The position numbers and the translations under genes were made by a program. A DNA stretch of 45,789 nucleotides from a virus. The stretch is from positions 1 to 45,789 of the IMG/VR virus record IMGVR_UViG_3300046525_000090. One strand, written 5' to 3'. The notes under the pieces were generated by a model. It was not told where the DNA came from and did no database searches. It saw only the letters and a program-made list of their open reading frames with translations. Shown piece after piece: positions 15,155 through 23,449 of this stretch. The first letter of the stretch is position 1. Every line of letters starts with the position of its first letter.

Positions 15155-15576
15155 CGACTATCGCGACCGACGGGAAGAGCATGGCGGGCGATGGCCTGTG
15201 CACCGATCACACAGAGACGATCGTCGACATGGCGCGACCCAAAGTCTTCCGCCTCTCGGGTGGCCGGATAGCTGGCGGCGCCGGCAACAGCTTCGATGTT
15301 GATGCGTGGATGGCCTGGCTAGAAGCTGGGAAGGCGGGCCCTTGCCCGATCGCGTCGGACCGCTTCAACGGCGTTATCCTCACGTTGGACGGCACGATAC
15401 TCTGGGTCGATTATAAGGGGCGCGAGGTACCGAGCCCGGCGCCGGTCGCCATTGGCTCGGGTCAGGACTTCGCCCTTGGCGCGATGGCGGCTGGCGCCTC
15501 GCCTGCGCGCGCTGTCGAGATAGCTTGCGCTCGGGATTGCTACTCCGGCGGCGAAATCACGGTCGAAGTGCTTTGA
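15151..15576 (+). CDS. HslV-like Ntn-hydrolase (proteasome-type peptidase)
   Basis: A 141-residue protein with the signature of HslV peptidases. MTTIATDGKSMAGDG places a Thr right after the initiator Met, where removal of Met would expose the N-terminal nucleophile. Lys31 (ARPKVFRL) matches the HslV catalytic lysine, GRIAGGAGNS follows, and AIGSGQDFALGAM at about 100-112 matches the conserved GSG loop. HslV proper is about 175 residues, so this is a compact version. It lies between portal and scaffold where tailed phages often encode the prohead protease, so processing of scaffold or capsid is a reasonable but unproven role. ATGA overlap with the portal gene. Confidence 0.85.
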   Translation: MTTIATDGKSMAGDGLCTDHTETIVDMARPKVFRLSGGRIAGGAGNSFDVDAWMAWLEAGKAGPCPIASDRFNGVILTLDGTILWVDYKGREVPSPAPVAIGSGQDFALGAMAAGASPARAVEIACARDCYSGGEITVEVL

Positions 15577-15905
15577 TCACCAAGGCAGAGAAGCAAACCC
15601 TGCTGGCGAACGGGTATTTCCTGCGCTGGCTCTTCGCCCTGGTCGAAGCGTCGGGCCTGCTTGAATCGACGGCCAGCGCGGGAGATGGGCGCAACCTCTA
15701 CCTTGAGGGTCGCCGGTCGCTCGCGCTCGATCTGCTGCGCGAGCTCGAAGCGGCGCAGCCGGCCGGATCGCCCTCGGGCGTGCCGGTCCTGACGCTGATT
15801 CAAATTCTACGAGAACAGGCGCAATCAGCCGGCAACAAGGAGCGAAATGTTGCGACACGGGATGGAACATATGCAGAACTCGGTGACGAAGGCGACGCTC
15901 CTTAG
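15573..15905 (+). CDS. Bbp19-like phage protein
   Basis: A 110-residue product from TTG 15573 (TTGA overlap). The region FLRWLFALVEASGLLEST followed by YLEGRRSLALDLLRELEA matches the Bbp19-like domain of BPP-1-type phages: a helix that ends in GLL/F-S, then an EGRR helix. Its exact virion role is unknown; it is part of the conserved head module. The 3' end overlaps the scaffold gene by 59 bases and contains the late-promoter-like element at 15797. Confidence 0.75.
   Translation: MITKAEKQTLLANGYFLRWLFALVEASGLLESTASAGDGRNLYLEGRRSLALDLLRELEAAQPAGSPSGVPVLTLIQILREQAQSAGNKERNVATRDGTYAELGDEGDAP
15797..15823 (+). promoter_or_regulatory. Late-promoter-like element before scaffold/capsid genes
   Basis: GATTCAA-N14-GGCGCA, one mismatch to the GGCRTA second block. 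It is 23 bases before ATG 15847, ahead of the genes needed in greatest amount. Confidence 0.5.
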
Positions 15906-16713
15906 CGGCGCGGCCTTCATCCGACCGACCGCAGCGGAGCGCCTCACGGGGCGGCTCATGCGCGCGCCGGATGGGCATGAAGGCACGCCCGCGCCCAGCC
16001 CTGCGCCGGCACCCGCTCCGACGCCTGCTCCGTCTCCCACGCCAACGCCGGCTCCCTCCGCGACCGAGGGTGCGGAAGGGGGCGAGGGCGACGACAGCGA
16101 GGCGGAGCGTTCCGCGCTCGATGGTGGCGACGACGATGTCGACACCGAGACCCAGCCCGAGACCAAGACGCCCGAGGAAATCGCGGCGGAGGAAGCCGCT
16201 GCGAAAGCTGCGGAGGTTCCGGAGACCTATGAACTGACCGCGCCCGAGGGGATGACCCTTGACGACGAGGCGGTCACCTTCGCCACGCCGATCTTCAAGG
16301 AGCTCGGCCTCTCGAATGAGGAGGCCAACAAGCTGATGCCGGCAGCCGCTCAGCTGGTGCAGCGCACTCAGGCCCAGATGACGCAGCAGCTTGACGCGCA
16401 AGTCGCGCAGGTCCGCAAGGAATGGCTGGATACGGCCCGCGCGGATCCGGAGATTGGCGGGGCGAAGTGGAAGGAATCGCTGGCGGCGGGGGCAAAGGCT
16501 CTCGACCTGCTCGGTTTCCCGAAGGGCTCCGCGTTCCGCACCGTGCTGAACGAAACCGGATTCGGGAACCATCCCGAGATGATCCGCGCCTTTGCCAAGG
16601 TGGGCGCGGCGATCGGCGATGATCCTCAGTTCCTGCGCAACAACGGCGCACTTCAACCCAAGCGGGACCGAGCCGAGACGCTCTACCCCGACGACACGCC
16701 CGAGGGAGGGTAA
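15847..16713 (+). CDS. Scaffolding protein
   Basis: A 288-residue protein from ATG 15847, supported by AAGGAG four bases upstream. The middle of the N-terminal third is a Pro/Ala repeat (PAPSPAPAPAPTPAPSP in outline) followed by a strongly acidic stretch. The C-terminal half is helical with a coiled-coil feel (AQMTQQLDAQVAQVRKEWLD). Acidic, helical proteins directly upstream of the capsid gene are podoviral scaffolds. The Pro-rich segment is unusual. A later start (15871) is possible. Confidence 0.82.
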   Translation: MLRHGMEHMQNSVTKATLLSGAAFIRPTAAERLTGRLMRAPDGHEGTPAPSPAPAPAPTPAPSPTPTPAPSATEGAEGGEGDDSEAERSALDGGDDDVDTETQPETKTPEEIAAEEAAAKAAEVPETYELTAPEGMTLDDEAVTFATPIFKELGLSNEEANKLMPAAAQLVQRTQAQMTQQLDAQVAQVRKEWLDTARADPEIGGAKWKESLAAGAKALDLLGFPKGSAFRTVLNETGFGNHPEMIRAFAKVGAAIGDDPQFLRNNGALQPKRDRAETLYPDDTPEGG

Positions 16714-16716
16714 GAC

Positions 16717-17739
16717 ATGGCGACCATTGGTAATAGCTTCATCAACCTGATCGATCTGTACAAGGGTGCAGGCGGTTCCGACGCGCAGCTTGGCGAAGTC
16801 GTCGAGGTGCTGCGCCAGCTGAACCCGATCATGGAGGATGCGGTGACGGCTCCGTGCAACATGGGCACGATCCATCGCCACACGATTCGAACCGGCCTGC
16901 CGGATGTCGCCTGGGGCCGGCTCTATCAGGGCATCCCGCAGTCGAAGAGCACGACGCAGCAGGTCGATGATACGACCGGCTTCGTCGAAGGCCTGTCGAC
17001 CGTCGATACCCGTCTGCTTGAGATCTCCGACAACCCCGCCGGCGTCCGGCTCAGCGAGGGTCGCGCCTATCTCGAGGCGATGGCACAGGAGGTGAGCCGC
17101 GGTTTCTTCTATCACAACACCACGTCGACGCCCGAGAAGTTCAAGGGCCTGGCTGCGCGCTACTCCACGCTTGGCGGTGGCGGCGCCGGCAATCAGATCA
17201 TCAACGGCGGCGGTGTTGGTTCCGATAACACCAGCATTTGGTTCGTCACCTGGGGTGATGATTATACCACCCTGATCCACCCGAAGGGCACCAAGGCCGG
17301 CGTCACCCGCGAGGAAAAGGGTGAGCAGCGCACCATGGATGCGAACCAGAACGTCTATTACGTCAAGGAGGAGCTGTTCCGGCAGCATGTCGGCGTGGCC
17401 GTTCGCGACTGGCGCTATAATGCCCGCATCGCCAACATCGATGTGTCGAACGTGATCGCCGGCTCGGTAGACCTCTACGCGCTGATGCGCCAGGCGGCGT
17501 ATAAGCTGCAGGGGCGCCGTGCCGCGAAGAACCCGAACGAAACGGCCGAGAAAGGCCGCACCGTCATCTACATGAACCGCGACATGCTGCAGGCGCTCGA
17601 CGCGCTCGGCACGAACGCGGCGAACGGCGCGCTGATGCTCAAGCCGATGGAACTGCAGGGCGAGGAGGTGCTGTCGTACCGCGGCATGCCGATCCGCGAG
17701 ACCGATGCGCTGATCAACGCCGAATCGGTCGTGAGCTGA
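16717..17739 (+). CDS. Major capsid protein (Bbp17-like)
   Basis: A 340-residue protein that matches the BPP-1 Bbp17-type major capsid family: MATIGNSFINLIDLYKG at the start, IMEDAVTAPCN, HRHTIRTGLPDVAWGRLYQG and a C-terminal RGMPIRETDALI. It is expected to have the HK97 fold. A GGAGGG Shine-Dalgarno precedes ATG 16717. No large N-terminal delta domain is evident, consistent with a separate scaffold. Confidence 0.93.
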   Translation: MATIGNSFINLIDLYKGAGGSDAQLGEVVEVLRQLNPIMEDAVTAPCNMGTIHRHTIRTGLPDVAWGRLYQGIPQSKSTTQQVDDTTGFVEGLSTVDTRLLEISDNPAGVRLSEGRAYLEAMAQEVSRGFFYHNTTSTPEKFKGLAARYSTLGGGGAGNQIINGGGVGSDNTSIWFVTWGDDYTTLIHPKGTKAGVTREEKGEQRTMDANQNVYYVKEELFRQHVGVAVRDWRYNARIANIDVSNVIAGSVDLYALMRQAAYKLQGRRAAKNPNETAEKGRTVIYMNRDMLQALDALGTNAANGALMLKPMELQGEEVLSYRGMPIRETDALINAESVVS

Positions 17740-17761
17740 TCCGAGGACAGGGAGAAAACAC

Positions 17762-18193
17762 ATGATCTTCGACGCAACCACTCTGTTCTCGAACGCGCAG
17801 GCGATCACTGCCACCGCGGCTTCGACGAACATCATCGACCTGGGCGCGACCGGCACCATTTATGGCGCCGCCGCGGCTCAGACCCGCGACGTGGGCAAGG
17901 GCAAGTCGGTTCCGATGCGCGCGAGCGTAACCGAGAGCTTCAACAACCTGACCTCGCTTACGATTTCGATCGAGACCGACGACAATGCGGGCTTTGCCTC
18001 GGCGAAGACGGTGTGGACCTCGGTCGCTTACACGCTCGCGCAGTTGCAGGTCGGTGCGCAGCTGCTGCTGCCCGATGATCTGCCGGTCGGCACGGACGAA
18101 CGCTACCTGCGGCTCAAATACACCGTTGCGGGGACCGCGCCGACGCTTGGCAAGATCACCGCCGGCGTGACCGCGGGCAACCAGACCAACTGA
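17762..18193 (+). CDS. Capsid cement/decoration protein (Bbp16-like)
   Basis: A 143-residue beta-rich protein directly after the capsid gene. Segments MIFDATTLFSNAQAIT and TEDDNAGFA-like turns, with YLRLKYTVAGTAP near the end, match the Bbp16-like cement proteins, which form jellyroll trimers on BPP-1-like capsids. GGGAG lies before ATG 17762. Confidence 0.85.
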   Translation: MIFDATTLFSNAQAITATAASTNIIDLGATGTIYGAAAAQTRDVGKGKSVPMRASVTESFNNLTSLTISIETDDNAGFASAKTVWTSVAYTLAQLQVGAQLLLPDDLPVGTDERYLRLKYTVAGTAPTLGKITAGVTAGNQTN

Positions 18194-18216
18194 TCCTGCC
18201 GGGAAGGGAAAAGACT

Positions 18217-18603
18217 ATGACCGAGCCGACGAAACCAGCCGACGACAAGGCGCAGAAGCCTGTAACGGCCAAGCCGGCCGCGGAGAAGGCAGCGCAGAAG
18301 CCGCGCGAGCCGCGCACCTATAAGGCTCCGCATGATGTGTATGTGGACGGCGAGTATCATCGCGCCGGCAAGCCCTTCGTAACTGCTGCCCCTAAGGGCA
18401 AGCAGTGGGAGCGGGTCGGCCAGCGCGAGAAGGCGGCGACCGAGGCAGCTGATCCCGCGCCAGGCGGCGACCCGGACTATACCAAGCTCGATCCGGATCA
18501 GCTGCTCGTCGTCCTCGCGGCCAAGGAGATCGACCCTGGTCCGGTGAAGGACAAGGAGGGGCTGCTCGCCATTCTCAAGGCCGAGAGCAAGCCGAACGGC
18601 TGA
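18217..18603 (+). CDS. Charged hypothetical head-module protein
   Basis: A 128-residue product with a Lys/Ala/Pro-rich N-terminus, a short central segment (HDVYVDGEYHRAGKPFVT) resembling a small beta domain, and an acidic C-terminal region ending with a SAP/HeH-like helix pattern (LDPDQLLVVLAAKEID...KEGLLAILKAE). GGGAAGGG precedes ATG 18217. Similar small proteins follow cement genes in related phages. Possibly a head-completion or DNA-binding protein; uncertain. Confidence 0.6.
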   Translation: MTEPTKPADDKAQKPVTAKPAAEKAAQKPREPRTYKAPHDVYVDGEYHRAGKPFVTAAPKGKQWERVGQREKAATEAADPAPGGDPDYTKLDPDQLLVVLAAKEIDPGPVKDKEGLLAILKAESKPNG

Positions 18604-18635
18604 CATCGACACGACGAGCCATAAGGAGGGCCGCA

Positions 18636-19571
18636 ATGAAGATCCTTTTCCGGGCCATTGCGGCCTTCTTGCTGTTGAGCGGCTCGCTCGCGTCTGCCCA
18701 GACCGCGTACAATCGCGGCATCCCGATCACGGACACCAACCCCGAGCCGCACAAGGAGATGTGCTGGAACGGGAGCGCCTATGCGACGTGCGGCGCGCCG
18801 TCCAGCGCTGCCAACCAGACCGTGACGCAAGCCGACCCAGGCGCCGATGCGACCAAGGCGACGGCGGTACAGGGTGTTACCGGCGGCAAGGCCGTCGCGG
18901 TAAGCGCCGCGAGCCTGCCGCTACCGTCCGGAGCGTCGACCGAGGCGACGCTCGCGGCCCAAAGTGCGAAACTCCCTGCATCACTGGGAATCAAGACTGC
19001 AGCGGCGAGCCTTTCCGTGGCGCCGGCATCGGATAGCAAATATCTGATCGTCAATATGGGGGGAGTTCCGTCAGGCAATGCGACCTATCGCATGAGCGTG
19101 ACGAACTATGGCGGGTACACCACTCCGACCGATATGCTGACGATCCGCGGGTCAGCAACGAAGACAGTGGTAGTGACCAGTGTCACGATCCAAACCCAGA
19201 CCACGGTTGCGGCGCTGCAAACATATTATTTCGTCAAGCGCTCCACGGCTAACACGGGCGGCACGGCCACACAGCCGACATTATTCCCGCTCGACAGCAA
19301 TAGCGCTGCGGCGACAGCTGTTGTGGACCTGTACAGCAGCGCACCGACGACGGGTACGCTTGCCGGCAATGTGACGATTGCGCTCGGCGTTTCCGCCGTT
19401 CCTACCGCCGCGCCACAAACTATCTCGATCGGCACCGCCTCAAGCATGGTCGACCTTCGGCAAGGGCTCACCTTGCGCGGTACGGGTGAGAGTCTGAGCA
19501 TCAACAATGCGGGCGCGGCGCTGGGCGGGGGTTACTCCGCGACGATCATTGTCGAGTTGGTGGAGTATTGA
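18636..19571 (+). CDS. Virion-module protein with Sec signal peptide
   Basis: A 311-residue protein with a clear signal peptide: basic MKILFR, a hydrophobic core (AIAAFLLLSGSL) and an ASA-Q cleavage site at residues 19-22. The mature part is Ala/Thr/Gly/Ser-rich and beta-like, with ASLPLPSGASTEATLAAQ and VDLRQGLTLRGTGESLSI. It lies between cement and tail-tubular genes, so a head-fibre or external structural role is likely from position, yet a signal peptide would send it to the periplasm. GGAGGG precedes ATG 18636. Confidence 0.7.
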   Translation: MKILFRAIAAFLLLSGSLASAQTAYNRGIPITDTNPEPHKEMCWNGSAYATCGAPSSAANQTVTQADPGADATKATAVQGVTGGKAVAVSAASLPLPSGASTEATLAAQSAKLPASLGIKTAAASLSVAPASDSKYLIVNMGGVPSGNATYRMSVTNYGGYTTPTDMLTIRGSATKTVVVTSVTIQTQTTVAALQTYYFVKRSTANTGGTATQPTLFPLDSNSAAATAVVDLYSSAPTTGTLAGNVTIALGVSAVPTAAPQTISIGTASSMVDLRQGLTLRGTGESLSINNAGAALGGGYSATIIVELVEY

Positions 19572-19577
19572 TCCGCC

Positions 19578-20219
19578 ATGGCCATCAGCATTACCATCTG
19601 CAACCTTGCCCTTGGCGAACTGCGCGCCCCGCCCATCGCCGATATCGATGAGGCGACGACGGAGGCGCGGGAGTGCTCGCGGTTCTACCAGCACTGCCTG
19701 GATCTGCTGCTCGAGCGGTTCGATTGGAGCTTCGCGACGCGGATCGCGACTCTCGCGCAGCGTCTGGCCAACGACCGGGCCAGCGAGTGGGCCTATTCCT
19801 ATACGCTGCCGGCCGATCTCGCGACGCCCAAGCGCCTGTTTCCGCCCACGGTCCTGCCCAGCGGGCTGGCGGTGGTGCCGCCCTTCGCGGTCGCGGGTCA
19901 GCCCTATGTCGTAGAGGCGGGCGTGCTTTACACTCAGGTTTCCGGCGCGATCCTCGAATATAGCTCGGGCAGCGTGTCCGATGCGGCGATGACGGCGCTT
20001 TTCAAGGACGCGCTTGTCTATGCGCTGGCGGCGCGCCTGGCCGTGCCGCTGCGCGACAGCCGGGAAACCAAGGGCGAGTTGCTTCAGCAAGCCGAGCTCG
20101 CGGCGCAGCGCGCGATCGCCGATGACATGAACCGCCAGCCGAGTCGCGACGAGACGGTAGACGACGAGGTCGCTGCGGTGCGCAGTGGCGGCATGGGCTA
20201 TTACGGCGGGTGCCGCTGA
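19578..20219 (+). CDS. Tail tubular protein A-like (gatekeeper/adaptor)
   Basis: A 213-residue protein with the opening pattern of T7 gp11-like proteins: ICNLALGELRAPPIADIDEATTEARECSRFYQHCLDLLLERFDWSFATR (in outline), then WAYSYTLPADLATPKRLFPP. These bind the portal and close the head. The end overlaps the next gene by TGATG. Confidence 0.9.
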   Translation: MAISITICNLALGELRAPPIADIDEATTEARECSRFYQHCLDLLLERFDWSFATRIATLAQRLANDRASEWAYSYTLPADLATPKRLFPPTVLPSGLAVVPPFAVAGQPYVVEAGVLYTQVSGAILEYSSGSVSDAAMTALFKDALVYALAARLAVPLRDSRETKGELLQQAELAAQRAIADDMNRQPSRDETVDDEVAAVRSGGMGYYGGCR

Positions 20220-21217
20220 TGGCGTTTCGGGTCGGGCAGCAGAATTTCTCGAAGGGCGAGCTATCCGAGGATCTGCTCGGCCGGATCGATGTCAGCGCCT
20301 ATTCGACCGGCCTGCGTCGAGCCAGAAACGTGATCATCCTCAAATATGGTGGGGTCACGAAGCGGCCCGGCACCAGGTTCGTCGCGGAGGTGTTCAAGGA
20401 TGAAGGCGTGCGGCTGATGCCGTTCCAGTTCAGCCTGACCCAGACCTATGCGCTCGAGCTCGGCCAGGCCTATATGCGTGTGCTCGCCGGCGGCGCGAAA
20501 GTGATCGAAGAAAAGATTGCTATCGTGTCCATCACCAAGGGCGCCACAACGACGATCTTTGCCGATTATCATGCCTATGAGCCCGACGACGAAGTGTATT
20601 TCGAGGGCATCGAGGGGATGACCGAACTGAACGGCCGCACCCTCAAGGTGCTGGCCGGTGGTGACGTCGACAGCTTCGTGGTCGACATCGATTCGACCGG
20701 CTTCGCCGATTTCACCGGCGACACGGGCGGCGCGACGCGCGCGGGGCCCCCGCCGCCGCCGCCGCCACCGCCGCCGGTCCCGCCGCCAGCACCGCCGCCA
20801 CCGCCGCCGGACACCGGCGGTGGCGGCGGGGGCGGGGGCTATCCCGGCGGAGGCTGGTGCGTCGTCGACAACACCCCAATCCTGATGGGTGATGGGACGG
20901 AGATAGAGGCGCGGTTCGTCAAGGCTGGAATGCGGGTGAAGACCCAGCACGCCGGCACCATGAAATGGGGCGTGTTCCTGGTCGAAGCTGCGGCGCAGGC
21001 CTGGCGCCCTGTCTTCGCGGCCCGAATCGGAGAGACGGTTCTCCGCGGCACCGCGGAGCACAAGGTGCTGATCGACGGACTATGGATCAGGCTGGACGCG
21101 ATCGGGAAGCCGGACGGCTCGGCCTGGGTGTCCCGCATCACCGTTGCTGACGCGCATACCTATGTCTCGGCCGGGATCCTGTCGCACAACAAGGTCGACC
21201 AGGGGCCCGACCTGTGA
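20219..21217 (+). CDS. Tail-stem (tubular B-like) N-terminal half with C-terminal Hint domain
   Basis: A 332-residue protein from ATG 20219 (TGATG overlap). Residues 1-175 match the start of podoviral stem proteins: QQNFSKGELSEDLLGRID, RARNVIILKYGGVTKRPGTRF. A Pro-rich then Gly-rich linker follows at about 177-212. Residues 214-324 are a complete Hint domain: Cys214 in CVVDNTPILMGDG (block A), TAEH at 278-281 (block B) and ISRITVADAHTYVSAGILSHN ending in His323-Asn324 (block G, in outline). After Asn324 comes Lys, not Cys/Ser/Thr, and eight residues later the protein stops. This predicts cleavage rather than splicing, as in BIL domains. The next gene, starting in a GTGA overlap, encodes the remaining stem. 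Confidence 0.9.
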   Translation: MAFRVGQQNFSKGELSEDLLGRIDVSAYSTGLRRARNVIILKYGGVTKRPGTRFVAEVFKDEGVRLMPFQFSLTQTYALELGQAYMRVLAGGAKVIEEKIAIVSITKGATTTIFADYHAYEPDDEVYFEGIEGMTELNGRTLKVLAGGDVDSFVVDIDSTGFADFTGDTGGATRAGPPPPPPPPPPVPPPAPPPPPPDTGGGGGGGGYPGGGWCVVDNTPILMGDGTEIEARFVKAGMRVKTQHAGTMKWGVFLVEAAAQAWRPVFAARIGETVLRGTAEHKVLIDGLWIRLDAIGKPDGSAWVSRITVADAHTYVSAGILSHNKVDQGPDL

Positions 21218-22998
21218 GCGTCGCCCGCGTCTATCGTACCGGTTCGCCGTTCAACGGGCCCGAACTGCCCGAGGTGGATTTCGAGCAGTCCGCGGACACG
21301 ATGTATTTCGCGCATCTGAACCATGCGCCGACCAAGCTGGTGCGCGCCGATCATACCGACTGGACCTTCTCCTCGGTCGATTTCGAACCGACGCTCGCGG
21401 CGCCAACGGGGCTGACCGCGACCGAGTCGCACCCGAACGAAGACGCGGATGCCTATTTTCCCCAGCCTGCCAGCTACATCGTGACGGCGGTCGATGACCT
21501 GTCGGGAGAGGAGAGCCGACCATCCAACCCTGACTCCTGCACCAACGACCTGACGCTGAAGCGCAACAGCAACACGATCGCCTGGACCGGCTCCGCCGGC
21601 GCGACGCGGTACCGGGTCTACAAAGCCGATAACACGGCCGAGTATGGTTATATCGGCACCACGACACTGACCTATTTCGTCGACGACAATATCGGGCCTG
21701 ATTATTCTGACGGTCCGCCTGTCGGTTCCGACCCTTTCGCCAGCACTGACGAAGACAATCCAACGGCGAATTATCCCTCGACCGTCACCTTTTTCGAGCA
21801 ACGATTGCTGTGGGGCCGCTCGAGTGCGCATCCGAACGCGATCTGGGCGTCGCGGTCGGGCCGTTTCGAGAACATGGATATCTCGCGCCCGCTCAAGGCA
21901 AGCGATGCTTTCAGCTTCGCGCTCGTCGCGGGCCGGGTCAACGCGGTGAACCAGCTGGTCTCGATCAACAACCTGCTGGCGCTGACCTCGGATAGCATCT
22001 TCAAGATCGAGGGCGGCCAGGCCGGTTATGTCAGCGCGACCGACTTCGTGACGCGCCGGCAGAACGGGCGCGGATCCTCGCGCCTGTCGCCGCTCGTAGT
22101 CGATAGCGTCTGTTTCTATCAGACCAGCGTCGGCAACGGGGTGCGGACCCTCGGGTACGAATTTCAATCGGACTCGATCAACTCGAACGACGTCACAATC
22201 TTCTCGCCCGATCTGTTCCGCGGCTTCGATATCGTGTCCTGGGCCTATGCGCAGGAACCGCGCTCGCTGATCTGGGCCGCGCGGAGCGACGGCAAGCTGT
22301 TGTGCTTCACCTGGGAACAGGAGCAACAGGTCTGGGGCTGGACGCTGTGCGAGACCGATGGACTGGTCGAAAGCGTCTGCGTCATCTCGGAGAACGGAGA
22401 GGACCGGCTCTATCTGACCGTGCGCCGCGGCGAGAAGTTGCTGATCGAGCGCATGGCCGCAGCCCGTTGGTCCACGGTGGAGCGATCCTGCTTCCTCGAT
22501 AGCGCCATTACCTATGAGTTCGACGAGCCTGAGACGCTGCTGACCAACCTGCAGCACCTTGAGGGCAGAACCATTACGGCGATCGCCGATGGCGGCGTGG
22601 TCACCGACCTTGTCGTTACCGATGGGCAAACGACCCTGCCATTTCCCGCGACGATCGTGACGGCCGGCATCCCGTTCACCTCGACGATCGAGACGCTGCC
22701 CCTTGCGTACCAGGACAGGGGCGGCTGGACCCTGGCCAAGGCTCAGACCCAAGCGAAAGCAGTGCTTCGTCTGGTCGACAGCCGCGGCGTTGCCGTGGGC
22801 CCGACCGAAGCGCTGCTCGAGGCGTTGCGGTCTCGGGTCAACGAGCTACCGGGCCAGCCCGCCTCGCTGCTGAACGGCATGTATGACGTGACCCTGCGTC
22901 CGAACCTCAACGATGGCGCGCGCCTGGTGGTGCAGTCGACCGATCCCCTCCCGATGACTGTCACCGCGATCTATCTTGACCCCTCCGTCTCGCAATAA
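21214..22998 (+). CDS. Tail-stem (tubular B-like) C-terminal part with FN3-like insert
   Basis: A 594-residue protein from GTG 21214 overlapping the previous stop. ELPEVDFEQSADTMYFAHLNHAPTKLVR is the well-known segment found in the middle of stem/tubular B proteins, so this gene continues the protein begun at 20219. Residues about 66-165 look like two fibronectin-III-type sandwiches (APTGLTATES, SYIVTAVDDLSGEESRPS, ATRYRVYKA). Then NYPSTVTFFEQRLLWGRS and the beta-propeller-like rest are standard. In other podoviruses both parts are one chain; here the Hint domain separates them. Confidence 0.88.
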   Translation: MSVARVYRTGSPFNGPELPEVDFEQSADTMYFAHLNHAPTKLVRADHTDWTFSSVDFEPTLAAPTGLTATESHPNEDADAYFPQPASYIVTAVDDLSGEESRPSNPDSCTNDLTLKRNSNTIAWTGSAGATRYRVYKADNTAEYGYIGTTTLTYFVDDNIGPDYSDGPPVGSDPFASTDEDNPTANYPSTVTFFEQRLLWGRSSAHPNAIWASRSGRFENMDISRPLKASDAFSFALVAGRVNAVNQLVSINNLLALTSDSIFKIEGGQAGYVSATDFVTRRQNGRGSSRLSPLVVDSVCFYQTSVGNGVRTLGYEFQSDSINSNDVTIFSPDLFRGFDIVSWAYAQEPRSLIWAARSDGKLLCFTWEQEQQVWGWTLCETDGLVESVCVISENGEDRLYLTVRRGEKLLIERMAAARWSTVERSCFLDSAITYEFDEPETLLTNLQHLEGRTITAIADGGVVTDLVVTDGQTTLPFPATIVTAGIPFTSTIETLPLAYQDRGGWTLAKAQTQAKAVLRLVDSRGVAVGPTEALLEALRSRVNELPGQPASLLNGMYDVTLRPNLNDGARLVVQSTDPLPMTVTAIYLDPSVSQ

Positions 22999-23008
22999 GG
23001 TCCGTCTT

Positions 23009-23449
23009 GTGCCGGCGCGGCTGGTGCATGTCGGGCCGATCGCGGTTCGGATGCGAGAGGCGGACCGGCGCGAATGCGTTGCGATGGGGCGCAACCCTCG
23101 CCAGGCGCTGCGCGAAGGGCTCCAATCGTCCACCATCTGCTTCACCGCGCTGGTCGACGCGCGACCCGAGGCGATGTTCGGCCTGGTGGTGTACAGCGCG
23201 CTCGGCGGTGCCGGCATTCCGTGGATGCTGGGCACGGACGCGATCTACGATCATCCGCGCCAGATGCTCGCGACAGGCCCGCGCCTGCTGAGCCTGATGC
23301 TCGATTCAACCCCAAGCCTCGAGAACGTAGTTGCGGTCGAGAATGAGCGCGCCATCCGCATGCTGCGCCGGTGGGGCTTCTCGATCGGGGAGAATCTGCA
23401 GGTGTTCGGCGGTGTCGACTTCGTAACCTTCAAAATGGAGCTCAGCTGA
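23009..23449 (+). CDS. Internal virion protein A-like (GNAT fold)
   Basis: A 146-residue product from GTG 23009, with TAAGG about 8 bases upstream; an upstream TTG at 22976 would overlap the stem gene. It resembles T7-group internal virion protein A/DUF2833: VRMREADRRECVAMG, ALVDARPEAMFGLVVYS, IPWMLGTDAI and VENERAIRMLRRWGFSIGE, the last being GNAT-like. Enzymatic acetyltransferase activity is doubtful in this family. A weaker copy of the late-promoter-like element lies inside (23303). Confidence 0.75.
   Translation: MPARLVHVGPIAVRMREADRRECVAMGRNPRQALREGLQSSTICFTALVDARPEAMFGLVVYSALGGAGIPWMLGTDAIYDHPRQMLATGPRLLSLMLDSTPSLENVVAVENERAIRMLRRWGFSIGENLQVFGGVDFVTFKMELS
23303..23329 (+). promoter_or_regulatory. 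Degenerate late-promoter-like element
   Basis: GATTCAA-N14-AACGTA lies within the internal virion protein A-like gene, 119 bases before the next start. Only four of six bases of the second block match, so it may be chance. Confidence 0.2.
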
